64,000 nt of DNA from Dichetophora obliterata (taxonomy: Eukaryota; Arthropoda; Insecta; Diptera; Sciomyzidae): contig OY986436.1 of NCBI GenBank assembly GCA_963920525.1, forward strand, positions 27,789,318-27,853,317. The letters run 5' to 3'. Every line of letters starts with the position of its first letter. Positions within the stretch are counted from its first letter, which is position 1. A program made the position numbers and the translations under genes. Shown one piece after another: positions 1-12,276 of the stretch. The notes under the pieces were generated by a model that saw nothing but the letters and a program-made list of their open reading frames with translations, was not told where the DNA came from and ran no database searches.

Positions 1-1816
1 TTCTAAAAAAGTAAACTATAGAGACGAAAAATTTAACTTGCATGTTAATTTAACATCATCAGTTCAAATAAAAAAATTTTTTCGTGCAACATTTACTTTT
101 TATATCTGAGTTTTTTTTCAGTTTTTTGTCTGGAAAAAAATGTATTTGAAAGTAAACCCTTAAATATACTTCATTTACCAAAATGGAATGGAAATATAAA
201 AAATTAAGAAAATTATGAAGCGTGAAAGAGAAAATCAAAAAATGTACGTCATTTTTGACCATATTGTTGTGTGTAAAAACTAGGCAAATTTTCCAAAGAC
301 TCCAATTTTGGAAAATGGGGTGCAAAATTATGTTATAAATAATTAAAAAAAATATTTAAATCCGTCAATTAGTATGTTTGCAGGAGTGTGGTTCGTTTTG
401 AAAAAGTATGTTTTGAGAAAAACACGTTTAAAGTTAGTCTGGCGCACCGGTTCTGAAGCGTTGTAGAATCTGTATTATAAGCAGGATTGATATGAATTTC
501 TTTTTACATATTCTCGAATAGTTGTACAACAATAATTAATTTAAAAAAATTAATTTTCAATATATCGTTTGCCTAAAACCTCTCTTAAGAAAGTACTACA
601 AGTTAGAATTTTGGAAAAAATATTTTTTCCATTTTTCTAACTAAACTATTACAAAAGAATTTTTTAAAACTTTGAGACTAAACGTATTATTGTTTATGGA
701 GATAAAAAACTTTTAAAAGTAGTTTTTTTTATGCATGCACTGCGTAATCAAAATTTTAAACTCGTTTTACTCAAAACGATGTTTTCGAAGTCGGTGATCA
801 CTATAACTTTAGAACCGATCAGTTTGAAATTTTTTTTAAAATTATTTTACACATTATTATCCTCAGGATGAACAAAGAATTTTTTTGTAGCCGATTTCCA
901 ACATTTTCCAACATTTTTTGGGAAAATCAAAAATGTTCAAATCCCTTCGTTCATCCGTAGCATTGTTTCATTAACAATGATCCTTGTTTTTTTTTTATTT
1001 CAGATGATCCAATGACGAGCAGCAGTGTCAAGTCTTCTATGGTTTCTACAGCTACTTTGATAAGCTTATACGCACAACTTCTCTTTAATCAAAACAGAAT
1101 TATTTGTGAATTTTTTTGCCTTTCAAGGAAATGTTTTTCTACTATTTTGCAAAAGTGACTGCTTCCTTGAGTTGAGAACAATTTTCTTGGTTTAAGTAAA
1201 CAATTTTCTTTATACTGGAATGTTTTCAATTAAGTTATTAATTCAATAATATTTTTAATAACCAGCTTTGCTTAAATTAAGAACAACATTTCTCGATACA
1301 TATTTTCTTCAACAAAAATTAATTCATGAAAGTATATTTTTTCGATCAGAAATAACAATTATTTATGACTACCTGATATACCCGGTGTTACTCGAGAGTC
1401 ATTTATATAAACATTTAAATATACACTTTTCGATTAAATGTTTTTGTAAATTTTGGATTTTTGTAAAAACGTGTTGAATTAAGTTTGAGAGCACTATAAA
1501 AATATTAGTTAAAAAATTTACCAAGCTTCTTTAACGAAGAAATAATTTTATCACTGTTTTTTTACAATCAAAAACTGTTTTTTTAGTTCTAAACTGAATT
1601 TACTGGTTACTGGTAAGCATGTTACTTGCACTTCGCTAATGAAAATCAAATTTATAAAAATCTTCCTAAAATTTTTTAGTAGTTTTTCCAGTTGGAAAAT
1701 AACAATTGGATTGTCTCTAAATTAAAAATTAATTTAAATTGAGTCTGATAGTTGATGCAATATCTTAAACCTTCTGAATTCCTATTTAATACGAAAAATT
1801 TTACAGTCGTTTTTTA
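1..1816. other. AT-rich intergenic DNA, no gene recognised
   Basis: This is AT-rich DNA with many short homopolymer runs and no long or recognisable reading frame. The only point of note is a polypyrimidine tract ending in TTTCAG just before position 1003. A short open stretch rich in Ser, Thr and Met follows it and could be an exon edge, but nothing else supports this. Confidence 0.5.
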
Positions 1817-2070
1817 ATGTAAATCAGAGCTGTAAAGTCTGCATTCATATTCAGAATTTTAAGTACAACTGAATAACGACATAAGAATGCATTCAATGAA
1901 TGCAAAATTGATTTATACATAAAATTTTTAATTCACATTCAATTTTAAAAAAAATGATTAATTAATCATTTCAATTATTCATTTTCGTTATTCAGAAAAA
2001 TTAATCAATTTTTTATTCATTTGAGTGCTATTCACAAAGAATGCCATTCACAAAGAATTGCAGAATTTTC

Positions 2071-2430
2071 AATTATTCTTTTTTTATTCATTATTCATTT
2101 TTTATTCGTTATTCATTTTTTATTCTTTATTCATTTGTTATTCATTATTCATTTTTTATTCATTATTCATTTTTTATTCATTATTCATTTGTTATTCATT
2201 ATTCATATTTTATTCATTATTCATTTTTTATTCTTTATTCATTTGTTATTCATTATTCATTTTTTATTCATTATTCATTTTTTATTCATTATTCATTTTT
2301 TATTCATTATTCTTCTGTTACTCATTATTCATTTGTTATTCATTATTCTTTTTTTATTCATAATTCTTTTGCTATTCATTATTCATTTTTTATTCTTTAT
2401 TCATTTGTTATTCATTTTTTTGTCATTGCT
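2071..2430 (+). repeat. ATTCATT(TTTTT)-type tandem array, left arm
   Basis: This is an imperfect tandem array built from TTATTCATTATTCATTTTT-like units, with occasional GTTATT and CTTTATT variants. It is open in all three plus-strand frames because the repeat lacks stop codons, so those frames (Ile/His/Phe/Leu/Tyr/Ser runs) are low-complexity artefacts and not genes. The inverse array lies at 4014-4258. Confidence 0.9.
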
Positions 2431-2459
2431 TAGGACCCCGGCTGTGTTTTTTTTTATAG

Positions 2460-2689
2460 CAGCCCTATTCTGTCAAATTAACAAATTTTTAACCAGTATT
2501 TTGAATATTTCTATATGTTTGTTGTAATTTTTTCAATTTTGATAAAAATTGTCAACTGCTTTTCAGTTATTGACAATTTCATTAACAAATTTTGTTTTTT
2601 GAGCTTTAAATTTTATATTGAAAACAACAAACACATGGAAATATTCAAAATACTGGTTAACAATTTGTTAATTTGTCAGAACAGGGCTG
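2460..2689. repeat. 230-bp palindrome inside the foldback element
   Basis: This is a nearly perfect inverted repeat whose ends read CAGCCCTATTCTG and CAGAACAGGGCTG. The arms are about 68 bp and include an inverted AATATTCAAAATACTGGTTAA block, around a central portion that can also pair in part. It resembles a short foldback MITE sitting just inside the left tandem array. I could not find a convincing target duplication. Confidence 0.65.
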
Positions 2690-4013
2690 TTAATTTGACG
2701 ATATAGATAACAACAGCAAAAAATTTTTTATAAATATCTTAAGAAATCAAAACAAAAAAATATAACAGACAAACCTAAATCGTCGTGTCTACAATCTGTT
2801 AAAAAAACGGAACAAAAAAAATTTTATGAAATTGGTGAGAGAATTCAGTGGCATTAAAAGAATGTTTCATTTGGGCCTTACTAGTTTCTAAACGTACGCT
2901 TGATCTCTGTTGTCTTAACTTATGAAGAACCAATTCCTCACACCCCGCTGGAATAAGTATATTGGTTATGACATAAAATTTAAGAGTATGTAGTTGGTTA
3001 CTTCGGTTATCCATTTACCACTGGGACGAAGAAGCAAGCTCGGCATTAATTCGCTGGAAATAGTCATGACAGCGTGCTTAGCTTTTATTAACATTCAGCC
3101 TACCGATATTTCGTCTATACCTTTTCCTGAACCTCATCATCAAATTACTGGTAATTAACATATCCATCATTTTTATTATTAAACGCAGATAACGGTTTAT
3201 TTATTATTAAATGTATTTATAATGGTATAGAATGAAAAACCATGTATAGATTCGAAAAACAATAAAAGCAGGTCAGATTTACCGATTGCGGTCAGTTTAG
3301 TGTTAACCTAGTTTGTGCTTGCAAGCGTACGATTCTAAGTACTTGAAGTTATTTCATATTTAAGGAGGTAGTTCGGTTACTTGGATTCCTTTTTTCAAAA
3401 TGTTTATTTCATGTTTCATTCAGATGAGAAACTCAATTTTTTTACATATCGATGGCTTAATATAGAAAAGGCGTTTTTCTATAGATAACTTTTTAAATGC
3501 CTATTATATATAAAGTAGGCAACAAATCGTAGCTTTCGCAAAAAAATACGAGTTACGCATTTTCTATATTAAGCCATTGATATAAAAGTACAAAAAATTA
3601 TTTTGAAGTTCTCACCAGTTTTTGGTAACATAAATTGTACATACTTTTATTAACAGATATCTTTCTGTTCCTGAAGTTAGAGAATGACGCGTTTTATATC
3701 AAGTTTTATGTTGGATTTCTGAAACCAATTTTTAAATAAAAATACTTTAACCCGAATCACCCTGAATAAATTTTTTTTTTAAATTTTTAGAATGACCTGT
3801 TAACGCAAATATAAAATGGTTTAAACAAAAATAAGCACATTTTAAGTGTTTGTGTTTGCGTGTCCATATGGCAAGCACAGGGTGTTTCAGGTTAATTGTG
3901 AGCTATTTAGATCAAATAAGTTTGAAGAAGGCAACAACAACCCTGTATATATGTTTATTAACTTTTTAAATTTTTTTTCTGTTCTTATCAATATCGTCGA
4001 ATTGATAAGCAAT
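2690..4013. other. Central unique part of the foldback element
   Basis: No recognisable coding sequence is present. A smaller inverted repeat occurs at about 3448-3583, with GGCTTAATATAGAAAA opposite TTTTCTATATTAAGCC, so this stretch may itself hold an older insertion. Confidence 0.45.
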
Positions 4014-4258
4014 GACAAAAAAATGAATAACAAATGAATAAAGAATAAAAAATGAATAATAAATAACAAAAGAATAAGAATAAAAAATGAATAATGAATA
4101 ACAAATGAATAATGAGTAACAAAAGAATAATGAATAAAAAATGAATAATGAATAAAAAATGAATAATGAATAAAAAATGAATAATGAATAACAAATGAAT
4201 AAAGAATAAAAATGAATAACGAATAAAAAATGAATAATGAATAAAAATAGAATAATTG
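4014..4258 (-). repeat. Inverse tandem array, right arm of the foldback element
   Basis: Tandem GAATAATGAATAAAAAAT-type units form the reverse complement of the array at 2071-2430. The right array is about 115 bp shorter, which suggests unequal exchange or slippage after insertion. Long minus-strand frames here are repeat artefacts. Confidence 0.9.
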
Positions 4259-4521
4259 AAAATTCTGCAATTCTTTGTGAATGGCATTCTTTGTGAATAG
4301 CATTCAAATGAATAAAAAATTTGATTCATTATTCTGAATAACGAAAATGAATAATTGAAATGAATAATTAATCATTTTTATTAAATTGAGTGTGAATTAA
4401 AAATTTTATTTATAAATCAATTTTGCATTCATTGAATGCATTCTTTTTTCGTTATTCATTGATTCATTTTTTTGTGATTTAAATCAAATTGAATGCATTC
4501 TTTTACAGCTCTGATGTAAAT

Positions 4522-5258
4522 TAGCAAAAAGGTGTAAGTAAAGAAAGCAGTCGCTTTTTAATTTTTATTATAGTATACATGCAACCTGTAACAATATTAT
4601 CGACGTTAACAGTTGATCGACATAAATTCAGCTGAAAAATCTGCAAGAACAGTGCAAGAAGTGCCATTATGTTATTTGCTGCAAGTTTACGCTGTGTGCG
4701 AAAAGAACTAAATTGAGTAACAGTTACTGACTTTTCTAAGATATTGGAATCGTGTCGGTAGTGCAGTACTTATTTCTAATTTATAATATTTTCCAGCATA
4801 CTTTTCAGCATACTTTCGGTTAGTATACTTTCGGTTAGTAAGTTAGTACGCAATTGAACCGAAAAATTTGTTCAATGCAGCCAAGCTTACAACCATGATT
4901 GGAGAGTTTAAATGTCAAAATTTCGCTGTCTTTTATATGTCGGTACATTTAATTGGCGTGGAAATTTGACTTTCAACAATATTGTTCAAATAACACATTA
5001 ACACATGAAAAAATTAACTTTTACAGCATTCTTATTCACTGTCATCTTTTCGATGTTATAGTGATATATATAGAACATTTAAAGTACCATTGATAAAGAA
5101 CTGAGTGACAACGGTGAAACAATAGTGAGAACAATGACAAATCACAACAAAACAAATTTAACAAGAGGGGGCGGGGGGTGGGGAGGCAAAAGAAAGTAGA
5201 TTACTATAAGGAATACTTTATATAAACCAAAATGTAATTACTCTAGACACCCAGTGTC
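4522..5258. other. Intergenic DNA, no gene recognised
   Basis: AT-rich, with a short tandem of CATACTTTCGGTTAGTA-like sequence near 4800-4845 and a G-rich patch near 5165-5185. No reading frame of note. Confidence 0.4.
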
Positions 5259-5595
5259 TTCTTAGGTAACGATGTTTTATGAAAAAGTCGTTGTACTGAA
5301 AATTTCTCCAATTTTGAAGATATGTGAGTGTTTTTGATGTCAAAATAACAAAAAATTTGTAAAACTAAATACACAAAAATCTCCGATACTAAAAAGTTTT
5401 ATAATAACAAAATTACTGTTAGTTGAAAAATTTCAGAGGGGGCGTAGTAAAAACTAAGTATGTAACATTTTAAGTTAGGACGCACCTAATATGTATACCT
5501 AGTATGAGCAAAATCCGTTGAGCCGTTCAGATTTGTATAAAGGCCAAACAAACAAACAAACAAACAAACAGAAAATGAGTTTTATTACTATAGAT
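5259..5595 (+). repeat. Dispersed repeat, copy 1
   Basis: This copy aligns collinearly with 6113-6440. It opens with TTCTTAGGTAACGATGTTTT, contains a GGGGGCGTAG core and AAATCCGTTGAGCCGTT, and ends in an AAAC microsatellite followed by TTTTATTACTATAGAT. An (AAAC)n-type 3' tail suggests a truncated retroposed or other non-autonomous repeat, but I cannot assign a family. Confidence 0.8.
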
Positions 5596-6112
5596 AGTCA
5601 ATTGTATGAAAAAATAGATTTTTAGCCATAACTTTTGATTGGAAAGAGATATTGGGGTAATTTTTTCACATAAATTATTTTTGAGACTTGAATTTTTTGT
5701 AAAAAATATAAAAGCAACATTTTGGAAAAAATAAATTTCGCGAAAAATATCAAACCTTATTGTTTTGATGACAAAAACAGTAAAATAATTTTCGCGCTTA
5801 GCTGGAAGAATTTTTGCAAATAAATGCTATATCATATGAAAGGTAGTCGGATTTGCTATTTTTAATTGATTTCATTTTTACAACAACAACAATTTTGGAG
5901 TAATGTTTAAGTAAAAAGTTAATATTTTGGACCTTTTTTGGCATACTCATAAAACATATATACACTGAATTAACGGTACAGTTCAACCTATTTTTGTGAA
6001 GTGATTTTATTGAACTTTTGAACAAAAAAAATTTGAATGAAATATATTAATGGACAGCGGAGATATTTGCATCGAAAGACCAAACTTTGATTTTCATGTC
6101 GTTTTTTTCTCA
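5596..6112. other. Spacer between the two dispersed repeat copies
   Basis: AT-rich DNA with no recognised gene. A minus-strand frame of 75 codons near 5800-6025 has no recognisable motif and is probably chance. Confidence 0.4.
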
Positions 6113-6440
6113 TTCTTAGGTAACGATGTTTTATGAAAAAGTCGTTGTACTGAAAATTTTTCCAATTTTAAAGATATGTGAGTGTTTTTGATGTCAAAAT
6201 AACAAAAAAATTTTAAATTAAATATACAAAAATCTCCGATACTCAAAAGTTTTATAATAACAAAATTACCGTTAGTTGAAAAATTTCAGAGGGGGCGTGG
6301 CAAAAACTAAGTATTTAACATTTTAAGTTGAAAGCAACTTAATATGTGTACCTAGTTTGAGCGAAATCCGTTGAGCCGTTTAGATTTGTATAAAGGCCAA
6401 ACAAACAAACAAACAGAAAATGAGTTTTATTATTATAGAT
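6113..6440 (+). repeat. Dispersed repeat, copy 2
   Basis: Same orientation and boundaries as the copy at 5259-5595, with scattered substitutions and a shorter AAAC tail. The two copies form a direct repeat 854 bp apart, so they could be a segmental duplication or two independent insertions. Confidence 0.8.
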
Positions 6441-8654
6441 TAATATTTAATCGGATCAGATATAATAAATATTTTTTGATAATAATTTTTTTATAAAAAT
6501 ATGAAAATGATCAAAATGATTTGTAATAAAAATAATTTAATAATAGCAATAATAATTTTTTTTTCAATAGTACAATATCTTTAAAAAAAAATAATTTTCC
6601 ATTCTGATCAAAATAATCAACAATAGAATATAAAAACATAACTATTTTGACTGATCGAATTAGTATGGATGGATCGAAAAGTTCGAAAAATTGGCTTCAA
6701 GTAATTTTTGTTTAGAGTACCATGAAAAAAATCACTTCATAACCGCATTTCTAGCTCCTTCGCATTGTATTGCTATATTTTAAAGGAAATCACAACAACT
6801 TTTTAGGCATGATATTAACTTCTAAGAAAACAAAAAATAAACCTTAATTTTAGTCCCTGATTAAAATATTCTTAATCTTAAATTATGTTTTAAAATAATT
6901 TTCCGACATTGCTTGCAGTGCACTTTTCAAGGAGTAAAATAATGAAAAACAAATGAAAAAAAAAACAAAAAACCCAAACTAAACTAAGCTGTTTTTGACC
7001 AAAAGGCTTAGTTGGAAAACTATTTTGCTCTGTTGGAAAACTATTAAGCAAAAAAATGAGCTTAAAAACCAAAGAAAATAAGAAAACGTAACAGGAAGGT
7101 CCTTGAAATATTTACATGTTCAGACATAAAGATGCAGTCAGCACAAAACTAGCTGTATTACAACTTGTAAGCAAACAAGCAGGCAGCACAGACAGAGAAC
7201 CAAGTGTGTATATTTGTCCAAACTAGTACATCATGCCAGATATATAGTATAGTATGTTTGCATCACTGCAAGGATGCAGGATAAGCACATAATAAAAGAA
7301 TGCGTTAGTAGCTGTTGGTATAAAAGCTTTAAACTTGACCATGTGGGGTTGTCATCGTAGCAGTTATCCTTTCTCATAGAAGCTCATAGAATTGCTTTTC
7401 AGGGGCTCGTAACCGGGACAGCTTAGCTTAGAGTGAGATAACAGATAATATAGATAAAGAGAGAAAAAAAGCTTGAAGTGCTTAAATAAATACCAACATA
7501 ATTTTTATTATATTTCTAGCACAAGAAATAATGTGAACAGAAAACCCAACTAAATGCAATCCTTGAACTTGAAAAAAATTGCCAGAGCAAGACAGCAAAA
7601 GTTGGGAGATGCAATATATCTATAAAATATATACGTATATTTAACTGAGTACATGTGTTGTTTTTTTGTACTAAATGCTTTGTTTTGAAGAACGTTCATC
7701 AAATGTGTTGCTTTTTGCCGCATGTTGCAAGCAACGACAATGTTGTTGACAACGTTTGGATTTGTTCCAATATAGCTGGAACATTAAAACTACACAGAAG
7801 TTCTTTTGTATATTTTTGATAGTTGTAGTTTTAACTTTTTGTTTTTGTTTTCTGTCATTTGTTGTCTCAGTTGAACGCATGCAAAGCTCATTGTGAGACC
7901 AACAAAAGAAAAAAAAAAGGAAAAAGAAGAAAAACAAAACTGACGTATACAAAAACACCATCAAGCCGGCTCATGCGGTTGACTTGATTCGACTTTCGAC
8001 TTTGGTAACCTTCCAATTTTTCATTTCTTTAGCTCGTTTAGAGTCCTTGTGATCCGTTCGTTCGTTCTTTCGTTCGTTTTGTCGTTGGTTTTCTTGTGGG
8101 TATTAAAAATAAATGTGCTTTTTTATTGCATACTTTGAGGCAATTGAAAATGGTATAGACGTCAAGGTTAATGGACATGTTTTTGTGCTCAAAATGCTCT
8201 TGGATGAAGTTATTTATTGCAAGATGTTGCTTTGAGACGATTTGCTTGCCTTCCTTTTTTATGTTTATTGTATTTTGTACGTTTGCCAGGTTTTGGGTTG
8301 AATTCATGGCTCGCCAGAAAATTTGCAGTTTTTATAATCTTTTATGCTGAAATCTTTGTAAATGTACATACATATATCTAAAACTTATCGACACAAGCAT
8401 ACATTGGCATTTGGTATAAATCATTAAAATTTGTAAAGCACTGTGCAAAAAAAAAAACCATAAAAAAATCAAGCTATTATTATTAATGATGCTCCATTAT
8501 GGCGCGTTAAAAGTCGCCTGGTTTGAAAAATCATCAGATTTTGCTGTGTTTAGTAAAATCTAGTCACCGTTAAGCTTCGTGAGAGGAAGGAAAGGCAGCC
8601 TTTTTTTAATTGAAAAATTTTTAATCCTTTCCAAAATACCACAGATTTCGATCT
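6441..8654. other. Intergenic DNA, no gene recognised
   Basis: Low-copy-looking DNA with several CGTTCGTTCTTTCGTTCG-type short repeats near 8055-8090. No frame has recognisable protein features. Less AT-biased patches (7090-7460, 7670-8330) could be ordinary host intergenic or intronic sequence. Confidence 0.35.
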
Positions 8655-8787
8655 TTGATTTCTGTTGGTTGGTTGGTTTAGATGGTGATTTTACATGCAA
8701 GTAGGATCCATCCAAGTAGCTCTAGTGAGCCGTTTTGAAACCATAACCTCGTGTTTCTGTTGGTTGACTGGGTACCGCACTGCTAGG

Positions 8788-11700
8788 TTATAACCATCCG
8801 GTGCGATTGATGAACGTTAGGAGATTGTGGATTTTTGTTGTTGAGAGTTCGTCTAGGTTGCTGAGGAAGGGCCTGCCAAGCGTTGTTAGTCTGGACCTGG
8901 TCAGTGCCGGGCAGGTGCACAGAAAGTGTGTTAGTGTTTCTTTTTCATTTGGGTCTTCGAAGCTACGACAGTGGGTGTTGAGAGGTAGTCCAATTCTCTC
9001 GGCATGAACTCCGATGCACCAGTGACCCGTAATAATAGCCGTTAATCTGGCTATGTCGTTCCGTGGCTTTGAGAGCATCTGTTGAGTTCTGCCTATGTTG
9101 TAAAGGGGCCATATTTTTCTTGATGTGTTGCAGGTTGGTAGTTCTCTCCATCTACGACTGGCTAAGGTAAAGTAGTAAGAACGAATTCCTCCCTTCACTG
9201 TGTTCAGTGGAACTTCGACTGGTTCCGCTCTGGAAACGTCAAGGGAAGAACCCCGCCTAGCCAATTCATCCGCCTTTTCATTACCATAAATATTCCTATG
9301 GCCGGGAACCCAGATTATGGTAATGCTAAGTTGGTGACTTAGCCGGGCCAGTTCATCCTTACACTGCCTTACCAGTTTGGAGCTGGTACTGATCGCAGCT
9401 AAAGATTTAACGGCAGCTTGGCTATCCATCAGAATAGCTGCGTTAAGGTGGTTGGTGTTAGCTCTCCTTAGGGTGCGACAAGCTTCTCTTATCGCAAAAA
9501 GCTCGGCCTGAAAGACGCTGGCTGAGTTTGGTAGACGAAAAGAGTCCGCCACCCCCAGTTTCTCAGAGTATATACCCGCTCCCACTCTGCACTCCATCTT
9601 GGAGCCATCCGTGTAAAAGGACACATCGAAGGCTGGATCAATTCCCCCATTGCGCCATTCCACCCTGGTGGGAAACTTGGTTGTAAAGGATTTCGTGAAG
9701 TCGAGTTTGGGAGTGTCGTAGTCCGTTTTTCCAGGAATCAGTTCCCGAGGTAGTGGATTAAGAATGTTGCTGTGTCCATATGGTCTATTTCGCCAGTTGT
9801 ACGACTCTCTGAGTCTCACTGCACTGTTTGTTGCAGTTAGCTTAATGTGTAAATCTATGGGGAGTAAATGTGTCAGGACATTAAGTGCATCAGTGGGGCA
9901 TGAGCGGATACCCCTGTGATACCTATGCATGCGGATCGCTGGATCCGGGCTAGTTTTGTTGTGTTGTATGCTTTATTCAGTGCAGGCCACCATACTAGTG
10001 CACCATACGCCAAGATAGGTCGCACTACTGCTGTGTATAGCCATAAGAGCATTTTTGGTTGAAGACCCCATTTTCTACCAAAGGTTTTTTTGCAGGCGTT
10101 GAAGGCAATTCAGGCCTTCTTGACCCTTTGTTCGATGTTAGTTTTCCAGCTTAGCTTAGGATCCAGAATGACACCTAGATATTTTGCGCTACTGGATAGT
10201 GTAAGAGGTTGGTTGTTGAGCTTTGGAAGGACAAATTGTGGCGCTTTGGTTTTTGTGGTGAATAACATCAGTTCCGTCTTGCCGCACCTGGCAGCCCAGA
10301 TACTGAGTTTTCCCAAAGCAACCTCCAATAGCTCACTGAGCATAGAGGGGAACAGTCCTGACACCATAACAACCACGTCGTCCGCATAAGCCACCACTTT
10401 GACCCCATTGCAATTTAGTGTATTAAGAAATTCATTCATGGCGATGAGCCAGAGTAGGGGGGAGATCTTTCCTCCTTGCGGAGTACCCCTACTGACAAAT
10501 CTCGTGAGTTGGCAGCCACCCAGGTCTGCCTGGATTATTCTGTTACTGAGCATTGAGACTATCCAGTTTCTCACCGGTGCTTGTACACCAAGGTTGGTAA
10601 GAGAATCAAAAATGGCCCTAGTATGAATATTGTTAAAAGCCCCTTCTATGTCTAAGAAGGCCACAAGAGTGTATTGTTTAAAGTAGATTGATCTTTCAAT
10701 AGTGATAATAACCTCGTGTAGGGCGGTATCTGTGGATCTGCCCTTGAAGTATGCGTGTTGGGCGCTGGATATGTTAGCACCCTTTAGAACGTCCCTGAGA
10801 TGAATATCCAGTACACGCTCTAGGGTTTTCAGTGCGAATGATGTGAGGCTTATTGGTCTAAAGTCCTTGGCTGATTCATGACCTTTCCTCCCAGCTTTGG
10901 GTATAAATATTTCCTAAACTCTTCTCCAGCTCCTTGGAGTGTAGTTAAGGCAGTGACACTTAGTGAAGATAGAGAGTAGGATAGGTGCAACTACATCTTG
11001 TAGTTTCTGCAACATTATTGGAAGTATGCCGTCGGGACCTGAGGATTTGTATGAAGAGAAGCTGCTTAAGGCCCAGATAACCCTTTCCATTGAGATAAAG
11101 AAGCCAGTCGGAACCGCCGCAGTTACCTCAGGTGATTCTAAACCTAAGTTCTCATTGCAGTTGCTCCTGCAGCCGGGGAAGTGTGTGTTGAGTAAGTGTT
11201 CCAGTGATTCATTGGTAGATTCTGTCCACGTACCATCGTCTTTCCAAATGAAAGATGGACTGGTGCTTTCTTTGGACAGGATTTTGCTTAGTCTTGCCGA
11301 TTCTTTTATATTGTCGATCGATTGGGTGTATTCCTGCCAAGAATGCTTTTTCGCGTCTCGAATTGCTTTCTTGTAGGTTTTGAGGATGTCTCTGTATGGT
11401 TGCCAAAGACACTGTCTATGACACGAGTTGAAAATTTTCCTAACTCTTTTCCTAAGGTCGGATAGATCTTTGCTCCACCACGGAGGAAGAGATTTCTTCT
11501 TGCCCCTGCTAATGGGACATGAGACTCTAAAGGCAACCTGCATGGTTTGCTCTAGGGCCTCCACGGAAGAGTCTAACTCCTCCGGAGTTGAGATTTGCTT
11601 GTAAGCTAAAGAACGGACTTTGGCAAATTTGGCCCAGTCAGTACGTTTGGGTTTACGAAATGGAAGAGGGGCCCCTGTTTCAAGATTCAAATCAAAGAGG

Positions 11701-12276
11701 ATCAAGCTGTGACCCGAGAAGGAAATTTTGCTCGAAACTTTCCAATTGACTATTTTTAGAAACTCGTTTTCGGATAGAAGGGTAATATCCAAGACTTTAC
11801 TCCAGCATGTGAAGTTGTCAGTACTTGGAAAGGTGAAAGTAGATGTATTTCCTTTATATGTTTAAATTAGAGTTAATTATGAAGTCGAATAAAAACTCAC
11901 CTCTAGTGTTTATCTCAGAGCTGCCCCATAGTGTGTGTCTCGCATTGACATCGCAGCCCAAAATTGTGGTGGTGTTGTCCAGCATTGCCATAGCCACTAA
12001 TCGCTTCACCTCGTCTGGAGGAGCTTCCCTGTCGTGGCCCATGTGCTTTTTGGCTACTATGAACTACAATGCAAGTTCTTGGTTTACCTGCTGTTCTATT
12101 GTAGTAGATTTTGTAGTGGTTGTTCTGGAACCCTTTTACTACTGAGTCTCTGACTCAGTTATACAGGGCTCCTCTATAATGCCCACGTCGATACCATCCT
12201 CCATCATGAGGATGGCCAGATTATCAGCAGCACATCTGGCGTGCTGCAGGTTGACCTGTATTACCGATAGTGGCAT
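8788..12276 (-). pseudogene. ORF2 of LOA-like element: endonuclease, reverse transcriptase, RNase H
   Basis: The ATG at 12276 overlaps the ORF1 stop. The endonuclease start (VIQVNLQHAR) is recognisable and is followed by stops near 12143; the middle of the domain is largely missing before GCDVNARHTLWGSS resumes near 11960. The usual Ser-Asp-His motif reads Ser-Gly-His, losing a catalytic Asp. The reverse transcriptase has the SSGPDGI region, a TAG at 10914-10916, FLDIEGAFNN, GTPQGG and the catalytic YADD. A TGA lies at 10110-10112 and a frameshift near 9912, after which the RNase H domain (FYTDGSK, E in QAELFAI, D in MDSQAAV, WVPGHRNIYGNEKAD) runs uninterrupted to the stop at 8788. The RNase H part is the best preserved. 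This encoded the target-primed reverse transcription machinery; it is no longer functional. Confidence 0.88.

Larger units (their letters stand above)
1825..4513. mobile_element. Foldback element with hAT-like ends
   Basis: The element starts with CAGAGCTGTAAA and ends with the inverse, TTTACAGCTCTG. It is flanked on both sides by the 8-bp duplication ATGTAAAT (1817-1824 and 4514-4521). An 8-bp duplication with T at position 2 and A at position 7, and ends starting CAGAG, are typical of hAT transposons. Each arm (about 1825-2430 and 4014-4513) contains matching unique sequence, such as an inverted CAATTCTTTGTGAATGGCATTC block, followed by a tandem array of ATTCATT-type units. Long inverted arms with inner tandem repeats are the hallmark of foldback elements. 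The 1.6-kb centre encodes no recognisable transposase, so the element would be non-autonomous. The ends and duplication are seen directly; the hAT assignment is inference. Confidence 0.82.

Noticed and set aside
2021..2527. Overlapping long frames in three plus-strand registers (Ile/His/Phe/Leu, Phe/Tyr/Ser)
   Set aside because: They are produced by the ATTCATT tandem array, which lacks stop codons in every frame. They have no domain and mirror the frames in the inverse array at 3887-4329.
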